The notes below the pieces were generated by a model, which had not been told where the DNA came from, searched no databases, and saw only the letters and a program-made list of their open reading frames with translations. From positions 186,001 to 250,000 of the forward strand of contig NZ_JACFTD010000003.1 in the NCBI RefSeq assembly GCF_014282005.1: a stretch of 64,000 nucleotides of DNA, given 5' to 3'. The position numbers and the translations under genes are program-made. This document shows, one piece after another, positions 46,282-56,338 of the stretch. How positions within the stretch are numbered: the first letter of the stretch is position 1; the number at the start of each line of letters is the position of its first letter. The stretch is from Sporosarcina sp. BP05 (GTDB lineage: Bacteria; Bacillota; Bacilli; Bacillales_A; Planococcaceae).

Positions 46282-48108
46282 ATGCCGAATTCTTATGTAT
46301 TGCATGAAGATAAGGGTCCGAATACTGGAAATGCATATGTTGAAAAAATTATTTTCAGTTTGACTGAAAGTGGAGAGATTCTGAATGCGAATAAAGATTT
46401 TTGTACTATTTCGGTGAAAAAAATCCCTTCTATAATCGGTACATCTATGTATGATTTTATTTATGAAGATGATCGACCATTATTCATCGAACGAATCAAT
46501 AAATCCCAAGGTGGAAAATTGATTCCGTTTACTTTCAGATTTACTGGAAATACAGGCAGTGACTTTCCATTTTATGTGAATATGTGCAACTGGATTTCTC
46601 AGAATGAAGTACTTATACAAGCAATTCCGATTGTAGATACATTCGTTTATACGTCTGTTGAACGCTCATTAATTGATAAAGAAGTTACGGTATTTGATAT
46701 TACGGATAGCGCTGCAATCAATTATGATTTTGACGGGAAAATTATTGGCGTTAATGACGCTTATATTGAACTCTTTGGATGGACACGTGAACAGCTAGAA
46801 GAGCAGAAAGCCTTAATGGTGCCAGATTTTCTTGTGTACGAACTAATAGAAATTAAGGATCGACTTATTAATGGTGAAAAATTAGTCCGTTTGAACACTG
46901 TACGAATAACGAAAAACGGACTTATGCTCCCTGTTAATATCATATACTTGCCGTATTATGACAACGCAGGAGTAGTTCAAGGCATTTTTGCGCTTTCGAG
47001 AAAGCTTGAGGAAACGCTAGAAATGAAAGCTTTCGTTGAAAAACAGTTGGGAAATATTTTGCAACAGGAAGTATTAATAAAGGATATTACGAGAAATTTG
47101 GAATTTGGCGTATGTCAGTATGATGTTATCAAGGGAATTTACCTGTACGTAAGCCCAGGAATAGAAACACTTATCGGCATCCCTGCCTTAAACTTAATGA
47201 AAGATCCTGGACTGTTTGTCTCGACATGTCATCCAGATGATAAAATCGCGCTGTTACGGTTTTTTGAGGAATTATCTACAGACATGGCTGAAATTGAGTA
47301 TCGTGTGTTAAATAAGTATGAAAAAGTGTGCTGGATTCGAACAAAGATTACCCCTGTCATGGATAGAGTGGGAGAAGTTGTGAGATATGTTTCAATTACG
47401 GAAGATATTTCTAAACTAAAAATGCAAGATGAACTTCTTAGAAAGTGGGACATGCTTAACATTGTTGGACAATTATCTGCAAGCTTTGCTCACCAAGTTA
47501 GAAATCCATTAACAACTATAAAAGGGTTCGTTCAATTACTTTCAATGGGGCAGGAAAACACGTTTGGTGCCATTATGACAGAAGAGCTTACTAAAATTGA
47601 AATGATTATAGAAGAATTTCTTCAACTTGCAAAACCGAGTAATGGAACGGAATTCACAACTACATCCATTTTTAACGAAATAAACCGAACCATCTCATTA
47701 ATGGAGAAAGAAGCAATGCTACATAATATATCATTCAATATGAAACTTAATGATAAAGATCAATTCATTCATTGTGAATCGAAGCAAATCCAACAAGTAT
47801 TCATTAATTTAATAAAAAATTCGATAGATGCAATGCCGAACGGCGGAGAAATAACAATAAGTACGGTGGCTGAGGAAGGTCGTTTTGTAAAGATTACTTT
47901 TTCTGATACGGGTATCGGAATTCCACCGCAACGTCTCAATAAACTCGGCGAGCCGTTCTATTCACTGAAGGAGAAAGGAACGGGCCTAGGCCTTATGGTT
48001 AGCTATAAAATTATTGAAAACCATCATGGATCTATTCAATTCAAGAGTAAAGAAGGCTATGGAACGACTGTGGAGATTAGTCTTCCGATAATTACCCCTA
48101 CCAGTTGA
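46282..48108 (+). CDS. PAS-domain sporulation-type sensor histidine kinase
   Basis: 608 aa, without membrane segments. Three PAS-like domains (about residues 20-120, 140-245, 270-380), then HisKA with phospho-acceptor His404 in FAHQVRNPLTTIKGFVQLL and a HATPase_c domain (NLIKNSIDAMPNGG, DTGIGIPP, GTGLGLMVSYKI). No response regulator lies next to it. A soluble PAS kinase with this H-box is typical of KinA/KinE-type kinases feeding the Spo0F-Spo0A phosphorelay; that role is inferred, and is consistent with the sporulation genes upstream. Confidence 0.88.
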   Translation: MPNSYVLHEDKGPNTGNAYVEKIIFSLTESGEILNANKDFCTISVKKIPSIIGTSMYDFIYEDDRPLFIERINKSQGGKLIPFTFRFTGNTGSDFPFYVNMCNWISQNEVLIQAIPIVDTFVYTSVERSLIDKEVTVFDITDSAAINYDFDGKIIGVNDAYIELFGWTREQLEEQKALMVPDFLVYELIEIKDRLINGEKLVRLNTVRITKNGLMLPVNIIYLPYYDNAGVVQGIFALSRKLEETLEMKAFVEKQLGNILQQEVLIKDITRNLEFGVCQYDVIKGIYLYVSPGIETLIGIPALNLMKDPGLFVSTCHPDDKIALLRFFEELSTDMAEIEYRVLNKYEKVCWIRTKITPVMDRVGEVVRYVSITEDISKLKMQDELLRKWDMLNIVGQLSASFAHQVRNPLTTIKGFVQLLSMGQENTFGAIMTEELTKIEMIIEEFLQLAKPSNGTEFTTTSIFNEINRTISLMEKEAMLHNISFNMKLNDKDQFIHCESKQIQQVFINLIKNSIDAMPNGGEITISTVAEEGRFVKITFSDTGIGIPPQRLNKLGEPFYSLKEKGTGLGLMVSYKIIENHHGSIQFKSKEGYGTTVEISLPIITPTS

Positions 48109-48243
48109 AAGTACTTTTTTCGGTTACTACGGATCTAACTGGACTGACGGACTTTCATTCCATTATGTCGCTTAATCTGATATTCTTATATAAGACGCCC
48201 AAGGCGATGGGAAATGCATGTTTTTGAAAACTAATACTACTTT

Positions 48244-48268
48244 AAGCACCATAATCCGGTGCTTTTTT
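48244..48268 (+). terminator. Terminator after the kinase gene
   Basis: AAGCACC/GGTGCTT with a 7-base loop and a T run. Confidence 0.85.
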
Positions 48269-48288
48269 CTTTGATATATAGTTAGGAG

Positions 48289-50067
48289 ATGGTCCAAATC
48301 GAAAAAGCTTTAGCGATATTGACAACATATTTTGGATATCCTTCATTCAGAACGGGGCAGGAGCAAGTTATCCGAGGCGTTATGAGCTATCAGGATACGC
48401 TTTGTGTCATGCCAACTGGAGGCGGGAAATCTGTATGTTATCAGGTACCTGCACTTGTAATGGAGGGTACTGTTCTTGTTATTTCACCCCTTATTTCCTT
48501 GATGAAAGATCAGGTTGATGCACTCCATCAGGCAGGAATTCCGGCGGCATACATTAACAGTTCGATGTCATCTGAGGAATACTTTGAAACAATGGAAAGG
48601 GCTGTACTGGGCGAATACCAGCTTCTTTATGTGGCGCCGGAGCGACTGGATTCACCGTCTTTCAAAAACCAGTTGCGCCGGATGACAATTCCAATGGTTG
48701 CAATCGACGAGGCGCATTGTATTTCGCAATGGGGTCATGATTTCCGTCCAAGTTACCGTAATATAAGCAGTATCGTTTCTCTGTTCGATAAAAAACCAGT
48801 CCTACTGGCACTTACAGCTACCGCTACTCCTGCTGTTCGGGAGGATATTTGCCGACAGCTTGGGATTAGTGAAAACAATACGGTCATGACTGGCTTCGAA
48901 CGGGCGAATCTTACTTTTTCGGTCGTTAAAGGTCAAGACCGTGAGAAATTCGTCAAAGAATATGTCCGGAAAAATGAAGGGGAAGCGGGCATCATTTACG
49001 CTGCGACACGAAAAGCGGTTGATCATGTGCATGACATCCTTCAGAAAAGTGGCGTGTCAGTTGCGAAATACCATGCAGGACTTGGAGATATTGAACGCCA
49101 GTCTGGGCAAGACCGCTTTTTGAATGATGAGGCTTCCGTGATGGTTGCGACGAATGCATTTGGTATGGGGATTGATAAATCCAATATCCGTTATGTGATT
49201 CATTACCAGATGCCGAAAAACATGGAGAGCTATTATCAGGAGGCAGGGCGTGCAGGAAGGGACGGGCTTAACAGTGCTTGTACTGTGCTTTTTTCATCAC
49301 AGGATGTCCAGACCCAGCGATTCCTAATTGATCAATCACAAGACCCGAGCAGAATCCCAGCGGAGCTTGAAAAATTGCAGTCAATGATTGACTACTGTCA
49401 TACGGAAACCTGCCTCCAGAAATTCATTATTTTGTATTTCGGCGAGACAGATGTGAAGAACTGCGGTCGCTGTGCAAATTGTACGGACACACGGGAAAGT
49501 ACGGATGTGACTGAAGATGTTCAAAAAGTATTGTCATGTGTTATTCGAATGGGACAACGGTTCGGTAAGGCAATGATTGCACAAGTATTAACAGGGTCTA
49601 GGAATAAGAAAGTGATTGAATTCGGTTTCGATAAATTAACGACATATGGTTTGATGAAAGGGCGTAGCGCAAAAGATATTTCCGACTTCATTGAGTTCAT
49701 CATTTCGGAAAGTTATCTTGGCGTAGAGAATGGGCAATTTCCAACCATTTACGTGAGTGAACAAGGGAAAGATGTGCTGACTGGCAAAGTAACTGTCAAT
49801 CGAAAAGTGACTGTTATTACAACGCAAGTTGCGAATGATGATCCGCTATTCGACCAGCTTCGGGCACTTCGTATGAAACTGGCTCAAGAAGCCGGTGTAC
49901 CTCCGTTCGTCGTTTTTTCAGATAAAACATTACGTGATATGTCGGCCAGAATGCCAATTACAAATGATGATTTCCTTGAGGTTAACGGTGTCGGTCTTGC
50001 GAAACTGGAGAGATACGGGGAAGCTTTCATGGAAGAGATCAAGACTTTTCAAATGCAAAACGTTTAA
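48289..50067 (+). CDS. recQ: ATP-dependent DNA helicase RecQ
   Basis: 592-aa 3'-5' helicase in recombination and stalled-fork repair. Walker A MPTGGGKS, DEAH box (AIDEAHCISQWGHDFRPSY), motif VI QEAGRAGRDG, zinc-binding RQC cysteines (CLQKF...CGRCANC) and a C-terminal HRDC domain (~515-590). The only ATG near the family start, 48289, directly abuts the ribosome site AGGAG; the codon at correct spacing is ATC 48298, so the start is not settled. Confidence 0.94.
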   Translation: MVQIEKALAILTTYFGYPSFRTGQEQVIRGVMSYQDTLCVMPTGGGKSVCYQVPALVMEGTVLVISPLISLMKDQVDALHQAGIPAAYINSSMSSEEYFETMERAVLGEYQLLYVAPERLDSPSFKNQLRRMTIPMVAIDEAHCISQWGHDFRPSYRNISSIVSLFDKKPVLLALTATATPAVREDICRQLGISENNTVMTGFERANLTFSVVKGQDREKFVKEYVRKNEGEAGIIYAATRKAVDHVHDILQKSGVSVAKYHAGLGDIERQSGQDRFLNDEASVMVATNAFGMGIDKSNIRYVIHYQMPKNMESYYQEAGRAGRDGLNSACTVLFSSQDVQTQRFLIDQSQDPSRIPAELEKLQSMIDYCHTETCLQKFIILYFGETDVKNCGRCANCTDTRESTDVTEDVQKVLSCVIRMGQRFGKAMIAQVLTGSRNKKVIEFGFDKLTTYGLMKGRSAKDISDFIEFIISESYLGVENGQFPTIYVSEQGKDVLTGKVTVNRKVTVITTQVANDDPLFDQLRALRMKLAQEAGVPPFVVFSDKTLRDMSARMPITNDDFLEVNGVGLAKLERYGEAFMEEIKTFQMQNV

Positions 50068-50083
50068 CACTAGTGTGATTGAA

Positions 50084-50126
50084 AGAGGCAGGTACTATCT
50101 CAAATCGAGATGGTGCCTGCCTCTTA
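50084..50126. terminator. Shared terminator of recQ and the YhhQ-type gene
   Basis: AGAGGCAGGTAC/GTGCCTGCCTCT with an inner ATCTC/GAGAT stem, between convergent genes. Confidence 0.8.
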
Positions 50127-50152
50127 TTTATTCGGAATAATGGATTGTCACT

Positions 50153-50794
50153 TTAATTGTGTACGGTTATCGTATTCGTTTTATCTGTTTTATCCGTCCT
50201 TCTGCATAACGCAACAAGTGCGTAAACAATAGGCGTGTCTAGGATTGCGACAATAAACTTGAAGATATATTGGCTGAAGATCATTCCAATTAAAACGCCT
50301 AGTGGCATTGTGCCGTAAAAAGCGATCGAAATAAAAATAGCCGTATCGACAAGCTGGCTTACCATTGTGGATGCGTTATTGCGGATCCACAATTTCTTTG
50401 TGCCATGTCGTTTTTTTAGTTTGTCAAAAATCGCTACGTCGAGGTTCTGGCTTATAAGGTAAGCAACCAAACTCGCGATTGTCACACGGAAGCCCGCGCT
50501 GAAGATCGTTTCGAACGATTCCTGGTGTTCATAAAAAGGTGCTGCAGGTAACTTAATGGCAATCCAAATGAAAAAAATCGCGAAAAGTTGTGCCATAAAA
50601 CCTGTTAGAACGGTTCTTCTAGCAGCTTCTTTGCCATACGCTTCTGTTATGACATCCAGGAGCGGATAGGTGCAGACATAAATGAGTGCAGCTGCAGGTA
50701 ATACAATCCACTCGCCGATACTGAATAATTTCACAGCTAAGATATTTGATAAAATCAATAATCCGACGAAAAGTCCATTCAAATAATAAAGCAT
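50153..50794 (-). CDS. Queuosine precursor transporter (YhhQ/DUF165 family)
   Basis: 213 aa with six hydrophobic segments; LSNILAVKLF, YPLLDVITEAYGKEAAR and FRNN.STMVSQLVDTAIF segments match the YhhQ family, which imports preQ0/preQ1. It sits 17 bases after queF, in one transcript under a preQ1 riboswitch, so the queuosine role is well supported. AAGAGGTG precedes the ATG. Confidence 0.9.
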   Translation of the reverse strand: MLYYLNGLFVGLLILSNILAVKLFSIGEWIVLPAAALIYVCTYPLLDVITEAYGKEAARRTVLTGFMAQLFAIFFIWIAIKLPAAPFYEHQESFETIFSAGFRVTIASLVAYLISQNLDVAIFDKLKKRHGTKKLWIRNNASTMVSQLVDTAIFISIAFYGTMPLGVLIGMIFSQYIFKFIVAILDTPIVYALVALCRRTDKTDKTNTITVHN

Positions 50795-50811
50795 TGTTGT
50801 TACACCTCTTC

Positions 50812-51309
50812 TTATCGGTTATCGATTTTTTCGGGATACATATCATGATTCATCAGTCGGTGTTCTGCCATTTGTTCATATTTCGTTTCGGGTTTACCGT
50901 AGTTGCAGTAAGGATCGATTGACAAGCCGCCTCGCGGAGTAAATTTTCCCCACACTTCGATATAACGCGGTTCAATCAGTTTGATTAAATCATTCATAAT
51001 AATATTGACGCAGTCTTCATGGAAATCTCCATGATTTCGGAAACTGAATAGATATAACTTGAGTGCTTTGCTCTCCACAAGTTTTTTATCCGGCACAAAA
51101 CTGATATACATCGTCGCGAAATCGGGTTGCCCTGTCATCGGACAAAGTGATGTAAACTCGGGACAGTTGAATTTCACGAAGTAATCGCGACCCACATGCA
51201 TGTTGTCGACCGACTCTAAAATGTCGGGGTTGTACTCGTACACGTATTTTGTATTTTGATTGCCGAGCAAAGTTAAGTCGGTCAGTGTTGCTTCATCTCT
51301 TCCAGCCAA
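50812..51309 (-). CDS. queF: NADPH-dependent 7-cyano-7-deazaguanine reductase
   Basis: 165 aa. Reduces the preQ0 nitrile to preQ1 in queuosine synthesis. Nucleophile Cys56 in [14 protein letters not shown], the substrate-recognition motif [14 protein letters not shown], and HGDFHEDC. The start is TTG 51309: GGAGG (51323-51319) lies 9 bases upstream within the 3' arm of the leader hairpin. The rest of the Q pathway (queC, D, E) is not adjacent. Confidence 0.95.
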   Translation of the reverse strand: MAGRDEATLTDLTLLGNQNTKYVYEYNPDILESVDNMHVGRDYFVKFNCPEFTSLCPMTGQPDFATMYISFVPDKKLVESKALKLYLFSFRNHGDFHEDCVNIIMNDLIKLIEPRYIEVWGKFTPRGGLSIDPYCNYGKPETKYEQMAEHRLMNHDMYPEKIDNR

Positions 51310-51310
51310 T

Positions 51311-51344
51311 TAAAAAAACCTCCCGTATAATTTGTCAGGGAGGT
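51311..51344 (-). promoter_or_regulatory. preQ1 expression hairpin containing the queF ribosome site
   Basis: On the minus strand ACCTCCC (51344-51338) pairs with GGGAGGT (51324-51318), followed by seven T. It is an intrinsic terminator whose 3' arm is also the queF Shine-Dalgarno. It can therefore stop transcription and, on full-length RNA, block initiation. Confidence 0.8.
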
Positions 51345-51398
51345 CCATAGGTGCCGAAAAAGGGGCCATATTTAATGCACATGGCGTAAATTTCGTCA

Positions 51399-51436
51399 TC
51401 CATAGTTTTTTATAGAGGGTCGCTATGAACCTCTCC
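51399..51436 (-). promoter_or_regulatory. preQ1-I riboswitch aptamer
   Basis: Reads AGAGGTTCATAGC, then GACCCTCTATAAAAAACTA, which is the preQ1 class I pattern: a 5-bp stem, C-containing loop and A-rich tail that forms the pseudoknot. It precedes queF and a queuosine-precursor transporter, so feedback by preQ1 is expected. Confidence 0.9.
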
Positions 51437-51464
51437 CGAACAGGGTATTCATTTCGTATCTGAC

Positions 51465-51491
51465 ATTATAGGACGTGCGATGATTTGTCAA
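51465..51491 (-). promoter_or_regulatory. Promoter of the queF leader
   Basis: TTGACA (51491-51486), 15-base spacer, TATAAT (51470-51465); it overlaps the last codons of the MFS gene. Confidence 0.65.
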
Positions 51492-52632
51492 TAGAACTTT
51501 TGTTCTTCAATCCGATCAAGGCATATAAAGCAACTGCAAGCAGGATGAATCCTGTCAGCATGAAAGCGGCTCGGTATTCCAAGTCCAAGAATCCAATCAC
51601 GCTTGAACCTGCAACGACACCAATCGAGAAGAACGCGTAAAAATAACCATATGCTTTCCCACGAAATTCAGGAGATGATGAATCAATTAGCAGTGAGTTA
51701 ATGGATGGGAAGAGGAAAGCGAATCCAGCCCCGTAAATACACATCGCGATATATAAGTTGTTCAATTCCTCAACTTGGCTCAAGAACAACATGCTTAATC
51801 CCATAAGTGTTATTCCAAATGCAAGTGTCACAACTGGCCGAACACGGTCAAAGATCCGGTTGATTGGCAATAAAAAGATGAGAATTGCGACGACACCGAA
51901 TGTGCTTAGTAACAAACCAGTTGTTTTCGTATCAAATCCAAGTGATTCAACTTTTAAAGGCAACACAAGAGCGAGTACACCTTGTGAGAACATTAAAAAG
52001 AATGCCCCGGCAAATGCTCTGACCATCCCCGGATGTTGGAAAAGGTATTTGACACGGAAATTGTCAGCTCCTTTTGAAGGCAGTTTTCGTACATATGTAA
52101 ACGATCGTAGAACAAAAAACGCAAGTATTGCTAGTACCATCATTATGCCGCCGTTAACCGCCATAATGAAAGGTGTGCTTGTTTTAGCAGCGACAATACC
52201 ACCATACGCTGGACCAATAATGGCTGCCAATCCAACGAATGCGCCCGAAATGGCAACACTTTTACCGCGTTTAGATACTTCTGCACGGTTTGCCAAGAAA
52301 GTAAATGCAGCTGGGACAATTAGTCCTTCCATGAATCCATGGACAAAGCGGACACCGAGCAATGACGCCGGTCCATCAACAAATGCGTAGAGGAAGAGAG
52401 AGAGTGCCGAAGCGAAAAGTCCAAGTACGAGTATAAGGAAGGGTCCTCTTTTGTCAGTCATGAAACCAGAAATAATATTCCCGATTGTATTTGAAAATGA
52501 ATACATACCAACCGCAAGTCCAACCAAAAATGGCGTAGCACCAAGAGATAATGCAAATGGACTCATAACGGGCAGTTGCGAAAATAAATCAAAAAACGAG
52601 AAGAAAACGATTAGGTAAACAAAACCACGCAT
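51466..52632 (-). CDS. Major facilitator superfamily transporter
   Basis: About 388 aa with 12 predicted helices; loop 2-3 motif is GFMTDKRGP (MFS motif A variant), and RGKAYGYFYAFFSIGVVAG in the second half fits drug:H+ antiporter-type carriers. Substrate unknown. Start at ATG 52632 with AAGAGG upstream; an in-frame TTG at 52650 precedes that site. It is upstream of queF on the same strand but queF has its own promoter. Confidence 0.85.
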   Translation of the reverse strand: MRGFVYLIVFFSFFDLFSQLPVMSPFALSLGATPFLVGLAVGMYSFSNTIGNIISGFMTDKRGPFLILVLGLFASALSLFLYAFVDGPASLLGVRFVHGFMEGLIVPAAFTFLANRAEVSKRGKSVAISGAFVGLAAIIGPAYGGIVAAKTSTPFIMAVNGGIMMVLAILAFFVLRSFTYVRKLPSKGADNFRVKYLFQHPGMVRAFAGAFFLMFSQGVLALVLPLKVESLGFDTKTTGLLLSTFGVVAILIFLLPINRIFDRVRPVVTLAFGITLMGLSMLFLSQVEELNNLYIAMCIYGAGFAFLFPSINSLLIDSSSPEFRGKAYGYFYAFFSIGVVAGSSVIGFLDLEYRAAFMLTGFILLAVALYALIGLKNKSSIDKSSHVL

Positions 52633-52801
52633 AATGAAGCCTCTTTTCAATTAATAGATATCATCCTACCCTATACTTTAGCATCATTTAGACCTAAGGG
52701 GAAAAGGAGAGATTGTGAACAATCCTTTTAGTTTGCCATTTAACGAACTGTAACGATAAGATTACTACATAATTAAAAGAAACCAATGAGGTGATAGATT
52801 A

Positions 52802-53911
52802 GTGGGATTCTTTAAAAGAATTTTCGGTAGGCAGGATGATACGGCGATTGTAGAACAAATCGAGAAACGGTATATTTTTGTTCAACTGGACTTGGAGCAT
52901 TACTACGAGCCATTTTATGAAAGGGATTTATTATTCAGACCAGCCACAGATTTGGATAAACCTGAATATATGGTCGTTCACAAATCATTCACTAAAGGAG
53001 CGTCGCTAATTCCGCATATAAAAGAAGATACTTCCATTGAGTTTTTCGTTAAAACGGATCAATTTGTTGCCGAGGAAGTCGTCAAGGCGGGTGTTGTTGT
53101 GAAGCATGCGCAATCATCCGTTGATAGGATAGTCATGGAAGTGATTATTTGGAAGAGTGACAGCCAGGTGGACACAATTCCATTTGTATTGAATATCAGT
53201 ACTAATGACGAACAATCCAGATTGGCTACAGCATTAATCAGTGTTCAGAAAGAGATTCCATTCTATTTTGGGCGGGTTGTGAATGAAGTGTTCAAAGTAG
53301 AAAGGCAACTGATTGTGAATATGCCGGTGGCGATACAAGAAGATATGCAAATCACTTTCGCGGAGTTGTATAGTGATGAATCCAGTAAATCAGGACCATT
53401 CATAGAGCTGGAAAGCGTAACAGATCGTGAAATGACGACTGCGGGATGGGTCATGCATTTTGATAATGAGAAGCTGAAGGAAGAGGAATCAGATTTGTCT
53501 TTGATGAAAATTAAAATTTTAAGGACGGTTTTTGATAAGATTAGTCGTCTTGGTGTCAAAGGTAGATTTACTGGATGGATTGCAGAAAATGTGGCAGATT
53601 CAAGCGGAACTGGTTCATACGGTGAGACGACGACGTTTATCTTTACATCATCGGAACCAATGCATGGTAATGAAAAATTGCATAGTGAAATTATGAAATA
53701 TATGAACTCGTTAAAAGGGTTTATTTGCGAGGACGGCGGCTATCCCTTAAAGTACGAGGGCCTTCCTGTGCTGAGACAAAATGGGAATGACTATGGGTTC
53801 GTTGCGATTGATGAAGTTTTTTTGATGAAAGCGGACGAGTTATATAGAAAACTGACCAACAAAGAGATAAACTTATACTATAAATTGCTGAAATTGAATG
53901 CAACAGATTGA
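52802..53911 (+). CDS. Protein of unknown function, linked to ddh
   Basis: 369 aa, soluble, acidic, alpha/beta. MGFFKRIFG opening, then no motif I recognise; it contains repeated YVFVQLDLEHYYE-type and W-x-S/T beta segments and a GSYGETTTFIFTSSEP stretch. No signal or membrane segment. GTG 52802 is preceded by GAGGTGAT at workable spacing. It ends 16 bases before ddh, so the two probably form an operon, but this does not reveal its job. Confidence 0.75.
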   Translation: MGFFKRIFGRQDDTAIVEQIEKRYIFVQLDLEHYYEPFYERDLLFRPATDLDKPEYMVVHKSFTKGASLIPHIKEDTSIEFFVKTDQFVAEEVVKAGVVVKHAQSSVDRIVMEVIIWKSDSQVDTIPFVLNISTNDEQSRLATALISVQKEIPFYFGRVVNEVFKVERQLIVNMPVAIQEDMQITFAELYSDESSKSGPFIELESVTDREMTTAGWVMHFDNEKLKEEESDLSLMKIKILRTVFDKISRLGVKGRFTGWIAENVADSSGTGSYGETTTFIFTSSEPMHGNEKLHSEIMKYMNSLKGFICEDGGYPLKYEGLPVLRQNGNDYGFVAIDEVFLMKADELYRKLTNKEINLYYKLLKLNATD

Positions 53912-53927
53912 AAGGGGAAATACAACG

Positions 53928-54908
53928 ATGACAATTAGAGTTGGAATTGCAGGTTACGGAAATTTGGGACGCGGTGTTGAATCTGCAATTAGTCAAAACA
54001 AAGATATGGAACTAGTCGGTGTATTTACAAGAAGGAATCCAGAAGACGTGACGTTGCTGAATGACAATGTACCCGTTCATATAATGGATGACATTCATAA
54101 ATTTACAGACGCAATTGATGTCCTAATTCTTTGTGGCGGCTCGAAAAACGATTTGCCAGAACAAGGGCCGGCACTAGCAGCTCTATTCAACACGGTAGAT
54201 AGCTTCGATACACATGCGAAAATCCCAGGTTACTTTGAATCAGTCGATGCTTCTGCAAAACCGAATGGTAAGACAGCCATTATATCTGTCGGCTGGGATC
54301 CAGGTTTATTCTCCATAAATCGTTTGTACGGCGAAGCGGTTTTATCTGAAGGTGCTACATACACGTTTTGGGGGAAAGGGTTGAGTCAGGGCCATTCCGA
54401 TGCGCTTAGAAGAATAGAAGGCGTAAAAGGTGCTGTCCAATATACGATTCCCGTACCTGATGCAGTTGATAAAGTACGCAGTGGTTCGTTACCTGAACTA
54501 ACTACGCGTGAAAAACATACCCGTGAATGTTATGTAGTGTTAGCAGAAGGCGTTGACGCTGACAAAGTGAAAGAAACGATTGTCACGATGCCTGACTACT
54601 TCACTGACTACGATACGACAGTGACTTTCATTACAGAAGAAGAATTGAAACAGGATCACTCAGCGATGCCACACGGCGGTTTCGTGATTCGTAGCGGCAA
54701 GACAGGCGAAGGCAATGCACAAGTGATGGAGTATTCCCTGAAACTCGACAGCAACCCTGAATTTACATCGAGCGTTCTCGTTGCATACGCACGCGCAGCT
54801 TATAGGTTGCATCAAGATGGTGAGACGGGTGCTAAAACAGTGTTTGACATTGCACCTGGATTGCTTTCTCCGAAAAGTGCTGCTGATTTGCGGAAAGAGT
54901 TACTGTAA
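53928..54908 (+). CDS. ddh: meso-Diaminopimelate dehydrogenase
   Basis: 326 aa, the exact family length. NADPH-dependent one-step amination of tetrahydrodipicolinate to meso-DAP, bypassing the acyl-blocked lysine branch. Rossmann motif [11 protein letters not shown], then [29 protein letters not shown] and [12 protein letters not shown] substrate-site motifs. GGGG at 53914-53917 precedes ATG 53928. This enzyme is scattered among Bacillales and known from Lysinibacillus/Sporosarcina-like genera. Confidence 0.96.
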   Translation: MTIRVGIAGYGNLGRGVESAISQNKDMELVGVFTRRNPEDVTLLNDNVPVHIMDDIHKFTDAIDVLILCGGSKNDLPEQGPALAALFNTVDSFDTHAKIPGYFESVDASAKPNGKTAIISVGWDPGLFSINRLYGEAVLSEGATYTFWGKGLSQGHSDALRRIEGVKGAVQYTIPVPDAVDKVRSGSLPELTTREKHTRECYVVLAEGVDADKVKETIVTMPDYFTDYDTTVTFITEEELKQDHSAMPHGGFVIRSGKTGEGNAQVMEYSLKLDSNPEFTSSVLVAYARAAYRLHQDGETGAKTVFDIAPGLLSPKSAADLRKELL

Positions 54909-55042
54909 GGTGTCAAACATCAAGTAAATTCAAAAACAAACAAGGTAATTGTGTTTGTTTGTACAATAAATACAACTTCCCTCAATCGTATAACTGGTTG
55001 GGGGGATATTTTTGTATTCATGAATGTAGAAACCTAAATGTT

Positions 55043-55071
55043 TTGATAATGCTACACATATCGCATATACT
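55043..55071 (+). promoter_or_regulatory. Promoter of ysdC
   Basis: TTGATA (55043-55048), 17-base spacer, TATACT (55066-55071). Confidence 0.75.
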
Positions 55072-55105
55072 ACTCATGTACGATTTATTTAGGAGGTCGA
55101 AGGAA

Positions 55106-56194
55106 TTGACGAAATTAGACGAAACGTTAGTGATGCTGAAAGAACTTACAGATGCAAAAGGGATTCCTGGTAACGAACGTGAACCCCGTGAAGTTATGAG
55201 AAAGTACATAGAGCCATTTGCAGATGAAATCGAACAGGATGGTCTTGGTTCATTAATCGCCAAGAAAACTGGCGATGAGAATGGGCCCAAAATCATGTTA
55301 GCAGGTCATCTTGATGAAGTCGGATTCATGATTTCTAGAATTGACGATAAAGGTTTCCTATCATTTCAAACCGTGGGCGGCTGGTGGTCACAAGTAATGC
55401 TTGCACAGCGCGTGACAATCGTTACACGCAAAGGGGATACAGTGACAGGGGTTATTGGATCAAAACCACCACATATTTTATCACCGGAAGCGCGTAAAAA
55501 ACCGGTCGATATTAAAGATATGTTCATTGACGTTGGGGCAACTTCGAAAGAAGAAGCAATGAAGTGGGGCATTCTACCTGGGGATATGGTTGTGCCGTAT
55601 TTCGAATTCACAGTGATGAATAATGAAAAATACCTTCTTGCAAAAGCGTGGGACAACCGTATTGGCTGTGCAATAGCAATAGATGTAATGAAAGCGCTTA
55701 AAGATGAAAAACACCCTAATATTGTTTTTGGTGTTGGCGCTGCACAAGAAGAAATCGGTCTCCGTGGTGCACGTACAGCGGCAACAAAAATTCAGCCGGA
55801 CATCGGATTTGCAGTTGATGTAGGAATCGCTGGCGACACGCCGGGCGTTACATCTAAAGAAGCTACTGGTAAAATGGGCGATGGTCCACAAATTCTATTA
55901 TTCGACGCATCAATGGTATCGCATAAAGGGTTGCGTGAACTTGTTGTTGATACTGCTGAAGAAAATGGCATACCTTATCAATTCGAAACAATTCCAGGTG
56001 GCGGCACGGACGCAGGTTCGATTCATCTTTCTGGAAAGGGTGTACCATCACTTGCGATTTGTATTCCTACACGCTATATTCACTCGCACGCAGGTATCCT
56101 ACATCGCGATGATTATGAAAATACAGTGAAACTAATTGTCGCAGTCATTAAGAAATTAGATTGTGACACAGTAAATAAGATTACATTTGAATAA
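55106..56194 (+). CDS. ysdC: M42 family aminopeptidase (YsdC)
   Basis: 362 aa, cytosolic tetrahedral-type metallopeptidase. Metal ligands and base are visible: AGHLDEVGF (His), AWDNRIG (Asp), AQEEIGLRG (catalytic Glu), FAVDVG (Asp) and IHSHAGI (His). TTG 55106 is the start: AGGAGG (55091-55096) lies 9 bases upstream; the frame is open to 54959 but that part precedes the promoter. In B. subtilis ysdC follows ysdB; here about 35 kb separates them. Confidence 0.93.
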   Translation: MTKLDETLVMLKELTDAKGIPGNEREPREVMRKYIEPFADEIEQDGLGSLIAKKTGDENGPKIMLAGHLDEVGFMISRIDDKGFLSFQTVGGWWSQVMLAQRVTIVTRKGDTVTGVIGSKPPHILSPEARKKPVDIKDMFIDVGATSKEEAMKWGILPGDMVVPYFEFTVMNNEKYLLAKAWDNRIGCAIAIDVMKALKDEKHPNIVFGVGAAQEEIGLRGARTAATKIQPDIGFAVDVGIAGDTPGVTSKEATGKMGDGPQILLFDASMVSHKGLRELVVDTAEENGIPYQFETIPGGGTDAGSIHLSGKGVPSLAICIPTRYIHSHAGILHRDDYENTVKLIVAVIKKLDCDTVNKITFE

Positions 56195-56204
56195 CTGAAC
56201 GATT

Positions 56205-56247
56205 AAACTGCTTAAGCCAGCAAAATGGCTTGGGCAGTTTTTTTATT
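56205..56247 (+). terminator. Terminator of ysdC
   Basis: AACTGC...AAGCCA pairs with TGGCTT...GCAGTT, then a run of T. Confidence 0.9.
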
Positions 56248-56270
56248 CAATAGAATCTATAATAATACAC

Positions 56271-56299
56271 TTGACTTTATAATTATGCATACATATAAT
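56271..56299 (+). promoter_or_regulatory. Promoter of argF
   Basis: TTGACT (56271-56276), 17-base spacer, consensus TATAAT (56294-56299). Confidence 0.8.
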
Positions 56300-56338
56300 C
56301 AGAGTTACCAATTGAAATAAACGATAGGGGATGAGGGA

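Noticed and set aside
56250..56338. ArgR box at argF
   Set aside because: No stretch gives a convincing match to the Bacillus ARG consensus; only AT-rich similarity was seen.
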